Assembly: GCA_963971225.1 (NCBI GenBank)
Contig: OZ020270.1
Span: 66,160,932-66,224,931, forward strand
Origin: Melieria omissa
Taxonomy: Eukaryota; Arthropoda; Insecta; Diptera; Ulidiidae
Direction of reading: 5' to 3'
Length of the DNA: 64,000 nucleotides
How positions within the stretch are numbered: position 1 is the stretch's first letter; every line of letters begins with the position of its first letter. The translations under genes and the position numbers were made by a program. Below, one piece after another: positions 11,461 through 22,211 of this stretch. Below the pieces are notes generated by a model. The model did not search any database and was not told the DNA's origin. It was given only the letters and a program-made list of their open reading frames with translations.

Positions 11461-14330
11461 TTACTGACTACAGGAACAATAAAGGAACACAAGTAAAGAG
11501 GTTCGACTTAATTTAAACAATATTAAATTTAACAATGTCTCTTTGGGAAACGAAATGTCAAAGTCGGTTACACTATTTAGTTCCGCAAGGGCTCTACTCA
11601 GAGGCGCATTCCTCGCATAGTTCGACCTGTAAAAGCTGAGGTAGAAAGCCCCTATGTGCCGTGGGTTACGTGTAGGGACATTGAAAGCCACTTTACTCAA
11701 AAGGGGCGGGCAATTAATAGACCCCTTTAATAACCCAACAATGAAAGAACACGCAAGATAGGTTCGCCTAGCGTTTAGACTTAATAAGTTTATAAGGCGA
11801 CAGCGGGAAAGATATGAAGGCAACGGTTCGGTAAAGTTCAGCGACCTTAGGGCGAACCGCATAAAAACCTTCTGGATGCGCTCAATGCGATTAATGTGAG
11901 TCATTTGATATGGCCTCCATATAAATGAAGCATATTCCAGCCTTGATCTGACGAAAGCCGTGAACAACAGTTTGAACGTATATGGGTCAGAGAATGACGT
12001 ACTATTCCGACGAACGAACCCCAACATGGCATATGCTTTGGAAATAATGAAATCGATATGGCTAGAGAAACAAAGTTTTGTGTCGAAAAACACACCTAAA
12101 TATTTGATTTCTTGGACTGACTGCAACAGTGAGCCCGACAGGAAGTAAGACAAGTGCAGAGGGCTGTGTTTCCTAGAAAGAGATACATGAAAACACTTAC
12201 TTATATTTAAGAAAAGGTGATTTCTCGTACACCACGATTGAACTCTATCTAGGTCAGCCTGGAGTGCCAGGGAGTCAGCCGTAGTATTAATCGCAGCATA
12301 AATCTTCAGATCATCCGCATATAGAAGAAAGTTTGCAAACGAAAAACAGGAGCCAATGTCATTAATAAATAAAACAAACAACAGAGGACCAAGTATGCTA
12401 CCTTGAGGAACGCCGGAACTAGCAACAAACGGCTGAGAAAGGTGATTATCAACAGTCACAACACACTGTCTATTGGAAAGGTATGATTTCACCCAATCAA
12501 GAAATTATGAGTGAAAGCCCATGCAATTTAGTTTAGAAATCAGAATTGCATGACAAACTCTGTCAAAGGCTTTAGCAAAATCCGTGTAGATAGTATCTTC
12601 TTGACTTCCTTCCTGAAAAGCAGACAGACAATCTTCGACAAAAATCGCGAGATTGGAGACAGTTGATCTGCCCCTAACAAAACCGTGCTGGTTTTGACAA
12701 ATTGCACTGTTGACGCAAAACTTTAGTTTTTCATTGACTATGCATTCAAAAAGTTTAGACACCGACGTGAGTTTCGAGATGGGTCTATAATTTGCGATAT
12801 CATTTTTGTTGCCACTCTTGAATATTGGAGTTATTCTTGCTTTTTTCCACTCATCTATAAAAATACCAGAATAAAGGGATTTGTTAAAGATCAGTAGTAG
12901 CGGCTCAACAAGAGAGCTACAATTCTTTAAGAGCACAGAGGAAAGCCCATCTGTATCCGTACGCATTGAAAATTTAAGATTGTTGATGCCCCATTTGACA
13001 TCGTCGGCGGTTAAAGTCATCGAGCCAAAGGAAAAAAAGGAGTCGGGATAGAAGGTGTCAGCCAAAACAGCGTTTGTATCCGTCACAAAATTTGAGCTGA
13101 AAAACTGTGCGAATAAGTTAGCGGCATCATCCGCGGTTTCGGCGACTTTGTCCTTGAAAAATACCGAGGACGGAATATCGGAAACCAATTTTTTTGACTT
13201 AACAAAATTCCAAAAGAGTTTTGGATTACTTTTGATGCCAAGTTCATAGTTACGAATGTAACTGTTGTACAGCGACTTAGCCAACTTGTTGTAACTTTTA
13301 AGATGTGATTTATAGTAACTGAAGTAGATGGGACACTTAGTTGCCTTGAACTTTTTATAATATTTATTTCTTAAATTTTTCAGTTTCTTAAGTTCCTTTG
13401 TAACCCACGGCAGTTTATGAACTTTCCCAGGGAAGATAGGGATCGACTTCAGGCAAAGGTCAAAATCTAGAGGTTTAAAGGTAGAAAAACAAGTAGCAAT
13501 GTCGCCATTGGACAGTATTTCCTCCCAATGCACGTCAAGGAACAAATTGTTCAATGCATCGAAATCACAGAGCTTGTAATTAAAAGAAATAGGCCTTGAA
13601 CTTGAAGGGGCATTACCGAACTCATAGAATTCAAGATTGATAACAAGCGATGTGTGATGCAAACATGCCTGCGAAATAGGCAAACTGCATTCGACAATAT
13701 TTGAGTTAAGGTTACTCGTGATAAAAACCAAATCCAAAAAACGATTAAGTTTATTAGGATGGGCATTGATCTGGAGCAACCCAAAGCTAAGAAAACTATC
13801 AATTAAGCAAATTTCGTGCACGCAGTGAACATTTGAGGGAGTCAGAGCAACAGAGTAACCCATATGGGACCATGTAATACTACCAAGATTGAAATCACCT
13901 AAAACGCACAGCTGGGTTTCACCAATCCGAGCTTGCAATGCCGAAACATTGTCGACATGTAATTTGTATAAAGTATCACTACTATTCGGAGGAATATACG
14001 ATACGCAAATGAAGAGCAGGCCGGTCGCTCCCCTGACTTGAACACAAAGTTGATCCAACAGGGAATCATTGTTCACAAGTGGCAGCAATGCTGATAGCAA
14101 TCAAAAACCACCACCCCCATTAAGGCCCGTTTTGAGAGAGTCTCTATCCCTCCTGAACACATTGCGGGTGCGGGTCAAAAAATTCCGAATAAAAAAATGT
14201 AGAATTAAGCCAAGACTCAGTGATTACAAAGACATCGTAGTCCAGTGAAGAGCTCATCAATCGCACTTGATCAGCCTTTGTTCTCATACCGGATACATTT
14301 TGATAATAGATATTTAAATGATTACTTAAA
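11461..14330 (-). pseudogene. LINE ORF2: endonuclease and reverse transcriptase
   Basis: The endonuclease N terminus is visible near 14320-14200 (IYYQNVSGMRTK, VITESW-like), followed by VLGDFNLGSITW near 13900. The RT has NYRPISKLTSVSKLFE, QNQHGFVRGRST, TDFAKAFDRVCH, SSGVPQGSILGPLLF and LLYADDLKIY (near 12310). An in-frame stop at 12505-12507 falls inside the RT just before the palm, and coding resumes in the same frame. Register changes also occur near 14100. The family protein nicks DNA and copies its own RNA; this copy is inactivated by the stop. Confidence 0.87.
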
Positions 14331-14438
14331 CTACCAGGCTTATCAAATAACTGTGAGCTACCATTGACTGGGTTAGCAATTACAGGAAAATTGTACCTTA
14401 ACGTTAGCTGGCCAAACTGCGGGATTGAGAAGCTTAGT

Positions 14439-14905
14439 CTAAAAAGATGAAGTAACGCCTAATTTAAAATTTATGCGTTTAAGCGAGTCTGAAGGCACAC
14501 CATTCTTAACTAATTTATAGCAAGAGAGATGCTGCCTGTCAATACAGGTCTGACAAGTCACATAATCAATTAGGTTCTTTTCTGTGACTGATGGTAAAAA
14601 TGATGACAAATGCAGCCACTTCTTCCTCACGGCAACCTCAAGGCCTGATTTCTCATTGGATCCAACAACAACCACCATTTGTTTATTCCGCTTTTTGTCG
14701 CGCACAGTGACCCAAGCATTAGCGTCATTGGGCGGCTCAGCAACCGAAGCGAGCGACGAACGAGCATGTAAAGGTGGACCGTCAGTAATAAGAGAGGCAG
14801 CAGATGATGGTTGAGGCGGCGAGTTAGCGGCTGAAGAATGGGCAACAGCGTTGGAAAAGAGAGAAGCAGCATTAGTACAGAAAATAGAGACAAATAAATC
14901 ACATT
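14439..14905 (-). pseudogene. LINE ORF1 C-terminal part
   Basis: The segment reads ANAWVTVRDKKRNKQ, then KKWLHLSSFLPSVTEKNLI and ends FKLGVTSSF. This is the kind of C-terminal domain that follows the zinc finger in CR1-group ORF1 proteins. It lies between the hairpin insertion and ORF2. Together with 15893-16726 it would form one ORF1. Confidence 0.65.
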
Positions 14906-14909
14906 TACT

Positions 14910-15876
14910 AAAAAAAAATACTTAATGGCTGAAATTTTGAGGGTGTGTTCGGGGGCATGTCCTGAGTCTAAAACTGAGTTTTCGTATTCGAGGGGGTGGG
15001 GGAAGATACTACCCCCTGCTTATTTAGGGGTGAGTTCGTTTTAATTCCTTATCTCCGGTGCTATTGCTCGTACCGACAAGTCCGAGGGATCAAATTTGTG
15101 GGGAATAAAATTATCTATCTAATGATAATAAAATCGAGGTCATAGGTCGATTAGGTGAATCACAATGGCCGGTCAAAGGTCAAAAGTGAGGGATAGTTTT
15201 CGTTTTTCGTGAATACCGTGAAACCGGTAGGTTTTTTCGCATACTGCTTCGATACCATTTTAAAGTACTTGAAATTACCTACAAAATGAGTGCTCGAACA
15301 CTCATCTACTATAAATAGTTTGCCGTCAATCCAACGACCAAGTTGACCGCGCGCGCTGTACGTGCGAACACGTAGAGAGTGCAATGTATGCGCAATGAGT
15401 ACTTCTCGCGCCGTGCGTGGCTCAACATCGGCGCGCGCGGTCAACTTGGTCGTTGGATTGACGGCAAACTATTTATAGTAGATGAGTGTTCGAGCACTCA
15501 TTTTGTAGGTAATTTCAAGTACTTTAAAATGGTATTGAAATAGTATGCGAAAAAACCTACCGGTTTCACGGTATTCACGAAAAACAAAAACTATCCCTCA
15601 CTTTTGACCTTTGACCGGCCATTGTGATTCACCTAATCGACCTATGACCTCGGTTTTATTATCATCAGAAAGATAATTGTATTCCCCACAAATTTGATCC
15701 CTCGGACTTGTCGGTACGAGCAATAGCACCGGAGATATGGAATTAAAACGAACTCACCCCTAAATAAGCAGGCAGTAGTATCTCCCCCACCCCCTCGAAT
15801 ACGAAAACTCAGTTTTAGACTCAGGACATGCCCCCGAACATACCCTCAAAATTTCAGCCATTAAGTATTTTTTTTT
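14910..15876. mobile_element. Foldback element with about 447-bp inverted arms
   Basis: The left arm 14910-15356 and right arm 15431-15876 are nearly perfect inverted copies, differing at a few bases. A 74-bp loop (15357-15430) separates them. The arms begin with A9/T9 next to TACTTAATGGCTGAA and end in a GCGCGCGC block at the loop. Each arm has TATAAATAG about 40 bp from the loop. It interrupts ORF1 of the PHD LINE. There is no coding frame that is not a by-product of the palindrome. A target duplication was not found. Confidence 0.85.
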
Positions 15877-15892
15877 AGGCAAATATACCTAT

Positions 15893-16726
15893 TTACGGTA
15901 CTACATCAGGAACCACACATACTACTGGGGATGCGGGTGCAACTGCACTTATAGCAGCGCTAGCAATAGCGTCAGCAGCAGTGGCTTCTTTAGCAAGCAC
16001 AGCAGCGCTCGTAGCAGCGATCATATTACCAGCAGCGTTCTTGTTAGCAGGAGCGTTCACATCAGCGTTAACATCAGCAGGCGCAGCATAAGCAGATGCA
16101 GTAGAAGTCGTAGCAGTGATAACAGAGACTGCAGCGTTTACATTGGCGGCGGCGTTCTTGACGGCAGGAGCGTTAACATTAGCAGCAGTGGCGTTTACAG
16201 TGGCGGTACCAACTTTGACAGCAGCGGCTGCGCTAGTAGTAGCAGAATTAGCAGCGAGAGTAGTGTTAGGTGAAGGCGGCAAAGTTCTCCCAGTTTTCTT
16301 GTTAGAAGTTCTCAGCAAAGGCGAGCGCGCGACATCAACAGTCAAGTTTGATGCCGCGATGCGAGCGTCCGCAGCTTTAGAGCGAGCGAGGCGAGAGAAG
16401 GCTGGTGTCGGCTTGATCGCAGTCGTTGACTTGGTACTCAAGTTGTCGGCACAAATCTTTCCCGATTGGGGTACCGCTAGCGAGTCAATGAGAGCACGAA
16501 CTCCACTCAGCTTCTCCAGCAGCAACGGCACAACGGATGGGCAGGCAGATCTTGATTTACCGAAGCACAACTCACAGCAGAAAATTATATGGTGATTTAT
16601 GTTGATAATCTCTGCAGCCTCCCTACTGACGTTTGCACATTTAAGGTGCCACTCAGAGCAACAGGTGCCACACGACACCAAGTCAATAGCACTGCAATGC
16701 AGCTTGCACTTAGAGCAAAATGTCAT
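15893..16726 (-). pseudogene. LINE ORF1 N-terminal part with PHD finger
   Basis: The natural ATG is at 16726; codons farther upstream belong to piggyBac-1. Near the N terminus the cysteine/histidine pattern CSKC ... CGTC ... EWHLKC ... CCELC fits a PHD (C4HC3) finger. After it comes a basic, then very alanine-rich tract (15900-16260) with tandem A-x-A-x-V-N-A units. The frame stops at 15893, just before the hairpin insertion. PHD fingers occur in ORF1 of some CR1-group LINEs; a nucleic-acid or chromatin-binding role is inference. Confidence 0.75.
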
Positions 16727-16756
16727 AGCGGAGCACAAAAGAAAACGTCCGTTCCG

Positions 16757-17193
16757 GACGACAGTTGACTGATTTGACATACAGTCATTCCGGTATTCCA
16801 TCCAAGTTGCATTTAATGCTAAGTCAGCAAAGTGCATGATAATACGCACGGTCCACTTATTAGTGCGAATATTGATACGATAATATTGAATCATTTGATC
16901 TAAAAGATCTACCCCAACCATGCTTTCGTTATAAAGGCGTACAACTTCTGGTCAAGAAACTTCAATGTACTCCTTCAAGTGTAGGCGACTTTTTATTTTT
17001 GAAATTATAAGTCTCACCTTGTAGAGTCGATCTGTGCATCCGCTTGGTCGAGCCATATTGTCAGTAATATGCAAATGTTGCCTCAAAGAAAATAAGCGAT
17101 TGAGTGTCATATTATTAAAAAAAAAATGGCATACCCCAACGCCTATTAAAGTACATACGAACTCTTGGTAACTTATAGCAACACATCATAATA
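16757..17193 (-). pseudogene. piggyBac-1 transposase, middle part (core deleted)
   Basis: The minus-strand sequence reads KLPRVRMYFNRRWG, then TLNRLFSLRQHLHITDN and CTDRLYKVR, typical of the N-terminal part of the piggyBac domain. It then runs directly into LKEYIEVS-stop-PEVVRLYNES and MVGVDLLDQMIQYYRI, which lies late in the domain. The roughly 200+ residues with the catalytic aspartates that should lie between are absent, so an internal deletion occurred near 17000. A TGA stop (near 16952) and a register change in a poly-T run (about 17127) add to the decay. Confidence 0.8.
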
Positions 17194-17603
17194 TCGAGCC
17201 CTTCCCGCGTTTTTATCGTATGAGCCAAAAACCAAATTTTACAGGAGACGTTTTTTTTTGGTTTTCTCTGCATTGGCGCAACAAAGCTGCATGATTTTTG
17301 GCATACACACTTTATTTAGGATTACACACTTGGAATAGGTTATTTTAATAACTTCAGCAAAGCGCAACGGTGTTATTTTAGACATACGATAATTTGTGCG
17401 GGCACTATTATGAGCGATTCAAATATTGCAGTGGCACATACGATAAACTCGTTTCTAAGTAAAAAATAATGTTTTCCTTGGTATAATCTATTTTCATTTA
17501 TTGAATACAAAGAATTGTTACTTTCAGATTGACGTAGTGTAATTCATAGTGATATAGTGTAGTTTTATATAAAAAATAAAAAAATTTCAGAAAAAATTAA
17601 ATA

Positions 17604-18505
17604 CAGTGGACGTCCAATATAAAGAATCTTATCGAAATTTAGAATCGATCGAAATTTTTTTTGTTTTAAACCACCCTTCTTAAAGAAATAAATCTCACAT
17701 ATTCAGTTTTTAACCTTCTGCCTGTCCCTTGGGGTCTATTTGACCCCAGGCGGAATTAAAAATACGGTTGAGCGGCTTTGTGTACTTGTGTCATTAAGTG
17801 TTAATCGCGCTTACAACCCAATAAAAAATCAAGAAAAACAATATTCGAGGCCTTTCTCTTTTCTTTTGTGATTTATGTGTACGATTTCTTCATGTTATGT
17901 CAGTAAATTATATAACGGTTTGATTGGGGTCATCCTGACCCCAAAGGACAGCGAAAGCAATTTTGAGCAAAGGACAGACGGAAGGTTAAAAAATATCATG
18001 TTTTATTCCAGCATTTTCAAAATACAAAATGGCTATGTGTGTACAGTGAAAAGTCTTCGATGCGGATTGCTTCTTTACCGCAAGTAATATTTTCTGTCTC
18101 GACATTTTTCTTGATTGGTTATTGAAATTTTAATTTTTAAAAGAAAAACGCCGACCGAACGCAAAACAAATCCTGTGAAAATGATCAGCAATGCATACAA
18201 ACTTTGCATACATACTTTTTTGGATAGTTTGATTTTAGGGAGCGTACGCTAGCTTACTCTCCTGATATTTTTTACTGGATAATTTTTACTGGAAATCTGG
18301 CCAAACGGACCTATTGTAAAGAATGTGAATGCTCAAACAAAAACAATTGGAAGGGTGAAAAACAGCATAAATATTCGTTATATCGAATAGCAAATTTCAC
18401 TTTTGTTCTTAATAGTATATGTAGAACCAGCAATGGAGAAAATTGTGCCGTACGTTAAATCCATAATTCGTTAAATGAAAAGTTCGCTATACTGGACGTC
18501 CACTG
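17604..18505. mobile_element. pogo-like miniature element
   Basis: The ends are inverted repeats starting CAGTGGACGTCCA (left, 17604; right, ending 18505), extended by a looser TATA-GAA match. TA flanks both ends (17602-17603 and 18506-18507). The CAG start and TA target are usual for pogo-like elements. It contains the TTAA miniature at 17714-17985, so its own length is about 626 bp. No coding capacity. Confidence 0.75.
17714..17985. mobile_element. 272-bp TTAA-flanked miniature element
   Basis: The inverted ends CCTTCTGCCTGTCC and (reverse complement of the right end) CCTTCCGTCTGTCC are flanked by TTAA at 17710-17713 and 17986-17989. A second inner repeat, GGGGTCNNNNTGACCCC, occurs near each end. 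A TTAA target is the signature of piggyBac mobilisation. It lies inside the pogo-like element. Confidence 0.75.
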
Positions 18506-18810
18506 TACTGTATTCGTCATATGTTTTTACTAGCACATCTTTTATCATTCCATCAAATTTTAAATCTAAATATTCGTGAGCCAACTCCGCTGTTCGCCTG
18601 ATTTTCAACTCTTTTTGGCAAATTCTTATTTCTCCTTCCCCGCTTTCCTACACAAATTTCTTCTTTACTTTTTTTATTATCAAAGCATTAACTTAATTAT
18701 TATTTTTTAATTTATCATCAAATTACTGCACCTCAATTTACTCAATACGTAACTACGAACAACTGCACACCTATTGTTTATAACACGCACGTCACACTGC
18801 AAAGAATAAA

Positions 18811-19331
18811 CCCTTTCCTTCCCGAATTATGAAATAGCCATAGAAACAAATTGGAAGTTGGTTATTTGAAACGAAGGAAACTATTTAAAAGTATTTTGCA
18901 TCATATTTAAAATGGTTTCGACTTTCCAGTGGGAGGTGCGAGGGGGAGGTAGCCATACTACACTAGACTACACTGGGCTTTTATGAAGCAAAATTAAAAC
19001 ATATTTTATATGAAAACAAAATGTCCCTTATTTACAAGTTTTTAGAGTTATTTGTTAGAATTTTAGAGTAATTTGGTGTCCTTTGTTAAACATAGAGCAA
19101 TATTACATTTTTGTCATTTAATTCTGCTGCCCTGTCGAGCGGGAACCGTTGCACAAATGTTAACCATTTTCAATGTTCCCATAAAAACAAACTACATATT
19201 TTGCTGAAAAAGCTCAGAACAATGTTTCTTTTAAGCGACACAATTCATAGAACGGGGAAAAATCGAAAATTATACATCGAAATTCCAAATTTGAATTTGG
19301 TAGCCATATGGCTACCATGGGAAGGAAAGGG
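18811..19331. mobile_element. 521-bp TTAA-type miniature element
   Basis: CCCTTTCCTTCCC at 18811 is mirrored by GGGAAGGAAAGGG ending at 19331. The right flank is TTAA (19332-19335); the left is TAAA, one base off. The CCCTTT start resembles piggyBac ends. No coding frame of note. It lies inside the 3-kb inverted-repeat element. Confidence 0.65.
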
Positions 19332-19464
19332 TTAAGAAAAAAACCTTTTCCTGCAAATAGGCCATAGGCATAGGCAATTATGTAATATTCACTTTTCACT
19401 ATTAAAATATTTTCAATTTCACACTTTTGCAATAAAGTTAAAAATTTACTTTTTGTAACTAGAG

Positions 19465-19955
19465 GGAAGGAAGGGAGCGGACATATAAGGTAAAGTCTCT
19501 GATTGCGTTCAACCTGGCGAACGCCAGAACGATCCTTGTCCCTGTCCAATCCAAGCTGATGCACAGCCTCCGCGCGGCCCTTCTGGATAGCTATTTGGCA
19601 TCCGCTGAATAGTGAACTAATGTGTGCAGCGAGTCCTATCCCCAGGACTTAAAATTTGGGTTGTGCGCAGGGTTTGGTGCCCGCCACGGAAAACCAAATA
19701 CCAATGAAAGCCAAAAAGCAAGCCTCGGAAGGAACCCACAATGTTGACGACCACAGCAAACGATTCAAGGACCATTGGAGCTCGACGGCGAAGAGGGAGG
19801 CAGTGTCTCCGGTGGAAGGACCAAGTGGAAGAGGCCCTGGTATCTCTTGGTGTGACCAACTGGAGAAGGCGCGCGCGAAGCAGAGGCGCCTGGAGAGAAG
19901 TTTTGCGGCAGGCCGTAACCCGATAACGGGTTGTTATGGCCAGTTAAGTAAGTAA
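19465..19955 (+). mobile_element. RTE-like LINE 3' fragment with 10-bp target duplication
   Basis: The direct repeat GTAACTAGAG at 19455-19464 and 19956-19965 brackets the fragment. It ends in short TAAG repeats, the kind of microsatellite tail seen on RTE-group LINEs. The coding remnant reads RRRGRQCLRWKDQVEEAL and NWRRRARSRGAWREVL, resembling the C-terminal end of RTE-like ORF2 proteins. The rest is lost by 5' truncation. Confidence 0.82.
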
Positions 19956-20186
19956 GTAACTAGAGCAATTTTATCGTATCGCATAGCTAGTCTCGGGCAC
20001 AAAAAATGAAGGAAAAATGTGAAGTGGACATACGATAAAATTGTTTTTTCTCTAACTTCATAACGGTTCATCGTAGAGAAGTGAGCTTTTAGGAACTGAT
20101 GGTTAGTTTATAGTGCTATCGCTTTCGGTAAAAAAAAAAATTTCGGTAAAAATGGCTCATACGATAAAATCGCGGGAAGGGCTCGA

Positions 20187-20246
20187 TATGTTGAGCAAAG
20201 AAGACGCGAATTTCATCCACTGTACATGATTTAAAAATTGTATGTC
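20187..20246 (-). pseudogene. piggyBac-1 transposase, start of exon 2
   Basis: Minus-strand codons read HTIFKSCTVDEIRVFFAQHI, matching the opening of the piggyBac transposase domain. A pyrimidine-rich TTTATTTGTTTAG lies directly upstream and acts as a plausible 3' splice site at 20247/20246. The segment is cut at 20187 by the 3-kb inverted-repeat element and resumes at 17193. Confidence 0.75.
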
Positions 20247-20298
20247 CTAAACAAATAAAAGGAAAACAAATGTTAGAAACTACAATAAAATAGATTAA

Positions 20299-21783
20299 CC
20301 GTAGATCGAGCTTTGTATCAAAAATGATACATTTGGTTTTTTGTTTTATTATAACGTCTTTCAGGATATAATTATTTGAACCACTCTTTGTGACTTTGTT
20401 TGTGTTGGGATTATGCTTGTTTAGAACCATCTTTCACACTTTTTTAAGAAAAAGGGCGTGAGAAAATTTAAAAGTTTATAATTCTATCCTTTGTATCACT
20501 TTTGATACATATGGAATTTCGAACATTTCTATGCCATGGTGAATGTTATTGGCGTTCTGTTTCTTCATATGGCATGTGAAATTATTTGCTGATAGACGTG
20601 TAAAAACAATTCTGGTTTATGTATATTGGAATATATCGATTTATGTGTAATTTTGTGGATTGTTGAAATAATGTTGCGTCCACGATTTTTGACGTTGGAA
20701 GAACTAGTAAACGAGATCTTGGATAAGAGTTCAGAGGATGAAAAATGAAAACATTTCCAATATGGACATCGAAATAGACAGTGAAAGTGATTCATCTGAG
20801 CCTGATGGGAAAATTGGCACTAACTCTGGTGTTGACTCGAAAGACGAGACTATTTGGAGCGACAAACCATACACTAGTGGTGGGTTGAAGAAGAAAAATG
20901 TCACAAATTTGCGCCGATTCGTAATCTTTGGGATGAATGGGTTGAGCTACTTTCAATATTCTACAATCCGCACGATTCAGTGATCTTTGATGAAAAATTA
21001 CTGGTATTTCATGGCCGCTGCAAATTCCGGCAGTACGCTCTCTCTGAACCTGAAATATATGGCTTATTGTTGATTCAAATACGTGCTATGTATGGAAAAT
21101 ACAGCACGATGCCTCACGGGCCTAATATTGTCAACAATTCAAAGATATTGCCGGAAATTATTTATTTTCATAACACAACGAAAAGAGGTGTTAATACAGT
21201 TGACAAAATTTTGGACTGCTACAGATGTAAATGGCTGTGTTTTTTAATATAATCGATATTGCGGCGCCAAATGCTTACAGTGTTTACAATGAAATCAATC
21301 CTAAATGAAAACAGACCAAAAAGAATCAGAAACTAAGCGATTCTTGCATGAGCTTGCAATTTCGTTGGCTTCACCCTATATCTAGAACAGAAAGCAACTT
21401 CCAAGGAACGACGCATCTAAGGAGTTGCTTTCGAAACTTTTACATTGCAATTTTTCAAACTCTGAAAATAATGAGACTGGCTTCTATAACAATTAACAAC
21501 TGATAAATCATCCAAGAAGAACCGAGCAAGGTGTCCTAAATGCTACTATTCTGGAATGGGCAAACATAAATAGACCTCCTTATTCCACTACCTATCTGAA
21601 AAACCATATTGTAAAGACAAAAATATTTGCACTGATTGCACTAATAAATGCTTACTTTAAAAAGAAACCCCATTTGTAACACAATTTCCTACATTTTTTC
21701 ATTTTTCCATATGAATTTCAGTATGTATCAAAAATGATACAAAGAATAATATTCCTAATTTTTTTTTTAAGCTCGATCTACGG
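20299..21783 (+). mobile_element. piggyBac-2, 1.5-kb degenerate piggyBac
   Basis: TTAA flanks both ends (20295-20298 and 21784-21787). The terminal inverted repeat is CCGTAGATCGAGCTT, perfect over 15 bp. A subterminal palindrome GTATCAAAAATGATAC lies just inside each end (20315 and 21725), with a third variant near 20490. The body holds plus-strand transposase remnants. It is inserted in the intron of piggyBac-1. Confidence 0.9.
20671..21252 (+). pseudogene. piggyBac-2 transposase remnant
   Basis: From an ATG at 20671 an acidic N-terminal region follows (EELVNEILDKSSEDE; then, after a register change, DIEIDSESDSSEPDG). It jumps to MIFDEKLLVFHGRCKFRQYA, EPEIYGLLLIQIRAMYGKYS and NTTKRGVNTVDKILDCYR, which correspond to the catalytic core and the GVDxxDQ region of piggyBac transposases. 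The glycine-valine-aspartate motif is altered to GVN. The N-terminal half of the transposase domain and the C-terminal zinc finger are missing. The gene is dead. Confidence 0.78.
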
Positions 21784-21800
21784 TTAAAGAGAAACTAGAC

Positions 21801-22211
21801 CTTTTTGTACAGCGTAAACGTTTGTGAAATATAAAGCTTTAATAAAAAAATCGTCGTCCAAATACTTCATGAAGTATGAATATGGTGTCCTAACCAAAAC
21901 ATCTTCTTGCATAGTTTCCCGCTAAAGTCTTGCTGTCCACTTTATGTCTTTTTTTTTTTGAAGAGCAAAGTGGGAATTTCTGAATTTTCGACGGATACCT
22001 CTTCCAATTCTAGCTCCTCAATATCAACAGCGTTGGTCTCATTCTCCTCATCTCCTGGCTCTCTTTGAATAATACACGATTCAGCACATCGTACACCTTC
22101 CACTGCAATGTCTATCGCATCGTCATCGTCGTAGTCATTTTAAATTTCTGAATCTCTTTCTAGAGCTTTCAGCATTCGCTCTTCTTCAATTACAGCACTT
22201 TGCGAATACAT
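21801..22211 (-). pseudogene. piggyBac-1 transposase, exon 1
   Basis: The ATG at 22211 opens an acidic N-terminal region (YDDDDAIDIAVEG, REPGDEENETNAVDIEELEL), typical before a piggyBac domain. After a register change in a poly-A run it reads TPYSYFMKYLDDDFFIKAL and TNVYAVQKG, the start of the domain. Two in-frame stops are present. It ends at a 5' splice site at 21801/21800. Confidence 0.72.

Larger units (their letters stand above)
11395..16760 (-). mobile_element. CR1/jockey-type LINE with a PHD-finger ORF1
   Basis: ORF1 (PHD finger, Ala-rich linker, C-terminal domain) and ORF2 (APE-type endonuclease plus reverse transcriptase) follow each other on the minus strand. The 3' end is a tail of AAATAAAT repeats (plus strand 11400-11445) rather than pure poly-A. 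The element sits between two parts of the piggyBac-1 transposase. It carries a hairpin element at 14910-15876. Exact 5' end and target duplication were not found. Confidence 0.8.
17194..20186. mobile_element. 3-kb inverted-repeat element inserted in piggyBac-1
   Basis: The ends are inverted repeats of about 33 bp starting TCGAGCCCTTCCCGCG and running through TTTATCGTATGAGCCA. They are flanked by TA (or ATAT) on both sides. Removing the element closes the piggyBac-1 reading frame with no indel, which supports the ends. The motif CATACGATAA (either strand) occurs six times, all within about 260 bp of an end (17212, 17383, 17436, 19969, 20028, 20157). No transposase is present. The interior is filled by other elements. 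The superfamily is not recognised; a TA target would suit Tc1/mariner-like elements. Confidence 0.75.
20247..21800 (-). other. piggyBac-1 intron, hosting piggyBac-2
   Basis: A donor AAAAAG|GTCTAG (minus strand, 21801/21800) and the acceptor TTTGTTTAG| at 20247 join exons in phase 1 without a stop. Without the nested piggyBac-2 and one TTAA, the intron is about 65 bp, a normal fly intron size. This is read from sequence, not from transcripts. Confidence 0.65.

Noticed and set aside
14887..15885. AGACAAATA / AGGCAAATA as target duplication of the hairpin element
   Set aside because: The left copy is 14 bp away from the arm start and has a mismatch; position does not fit.
16116..16595. Plus-strand alanine/valine-rich frame of 159 codons
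   Set aside because: Antisense of the alanine-rich ORF1 tract of the PHD LINE.
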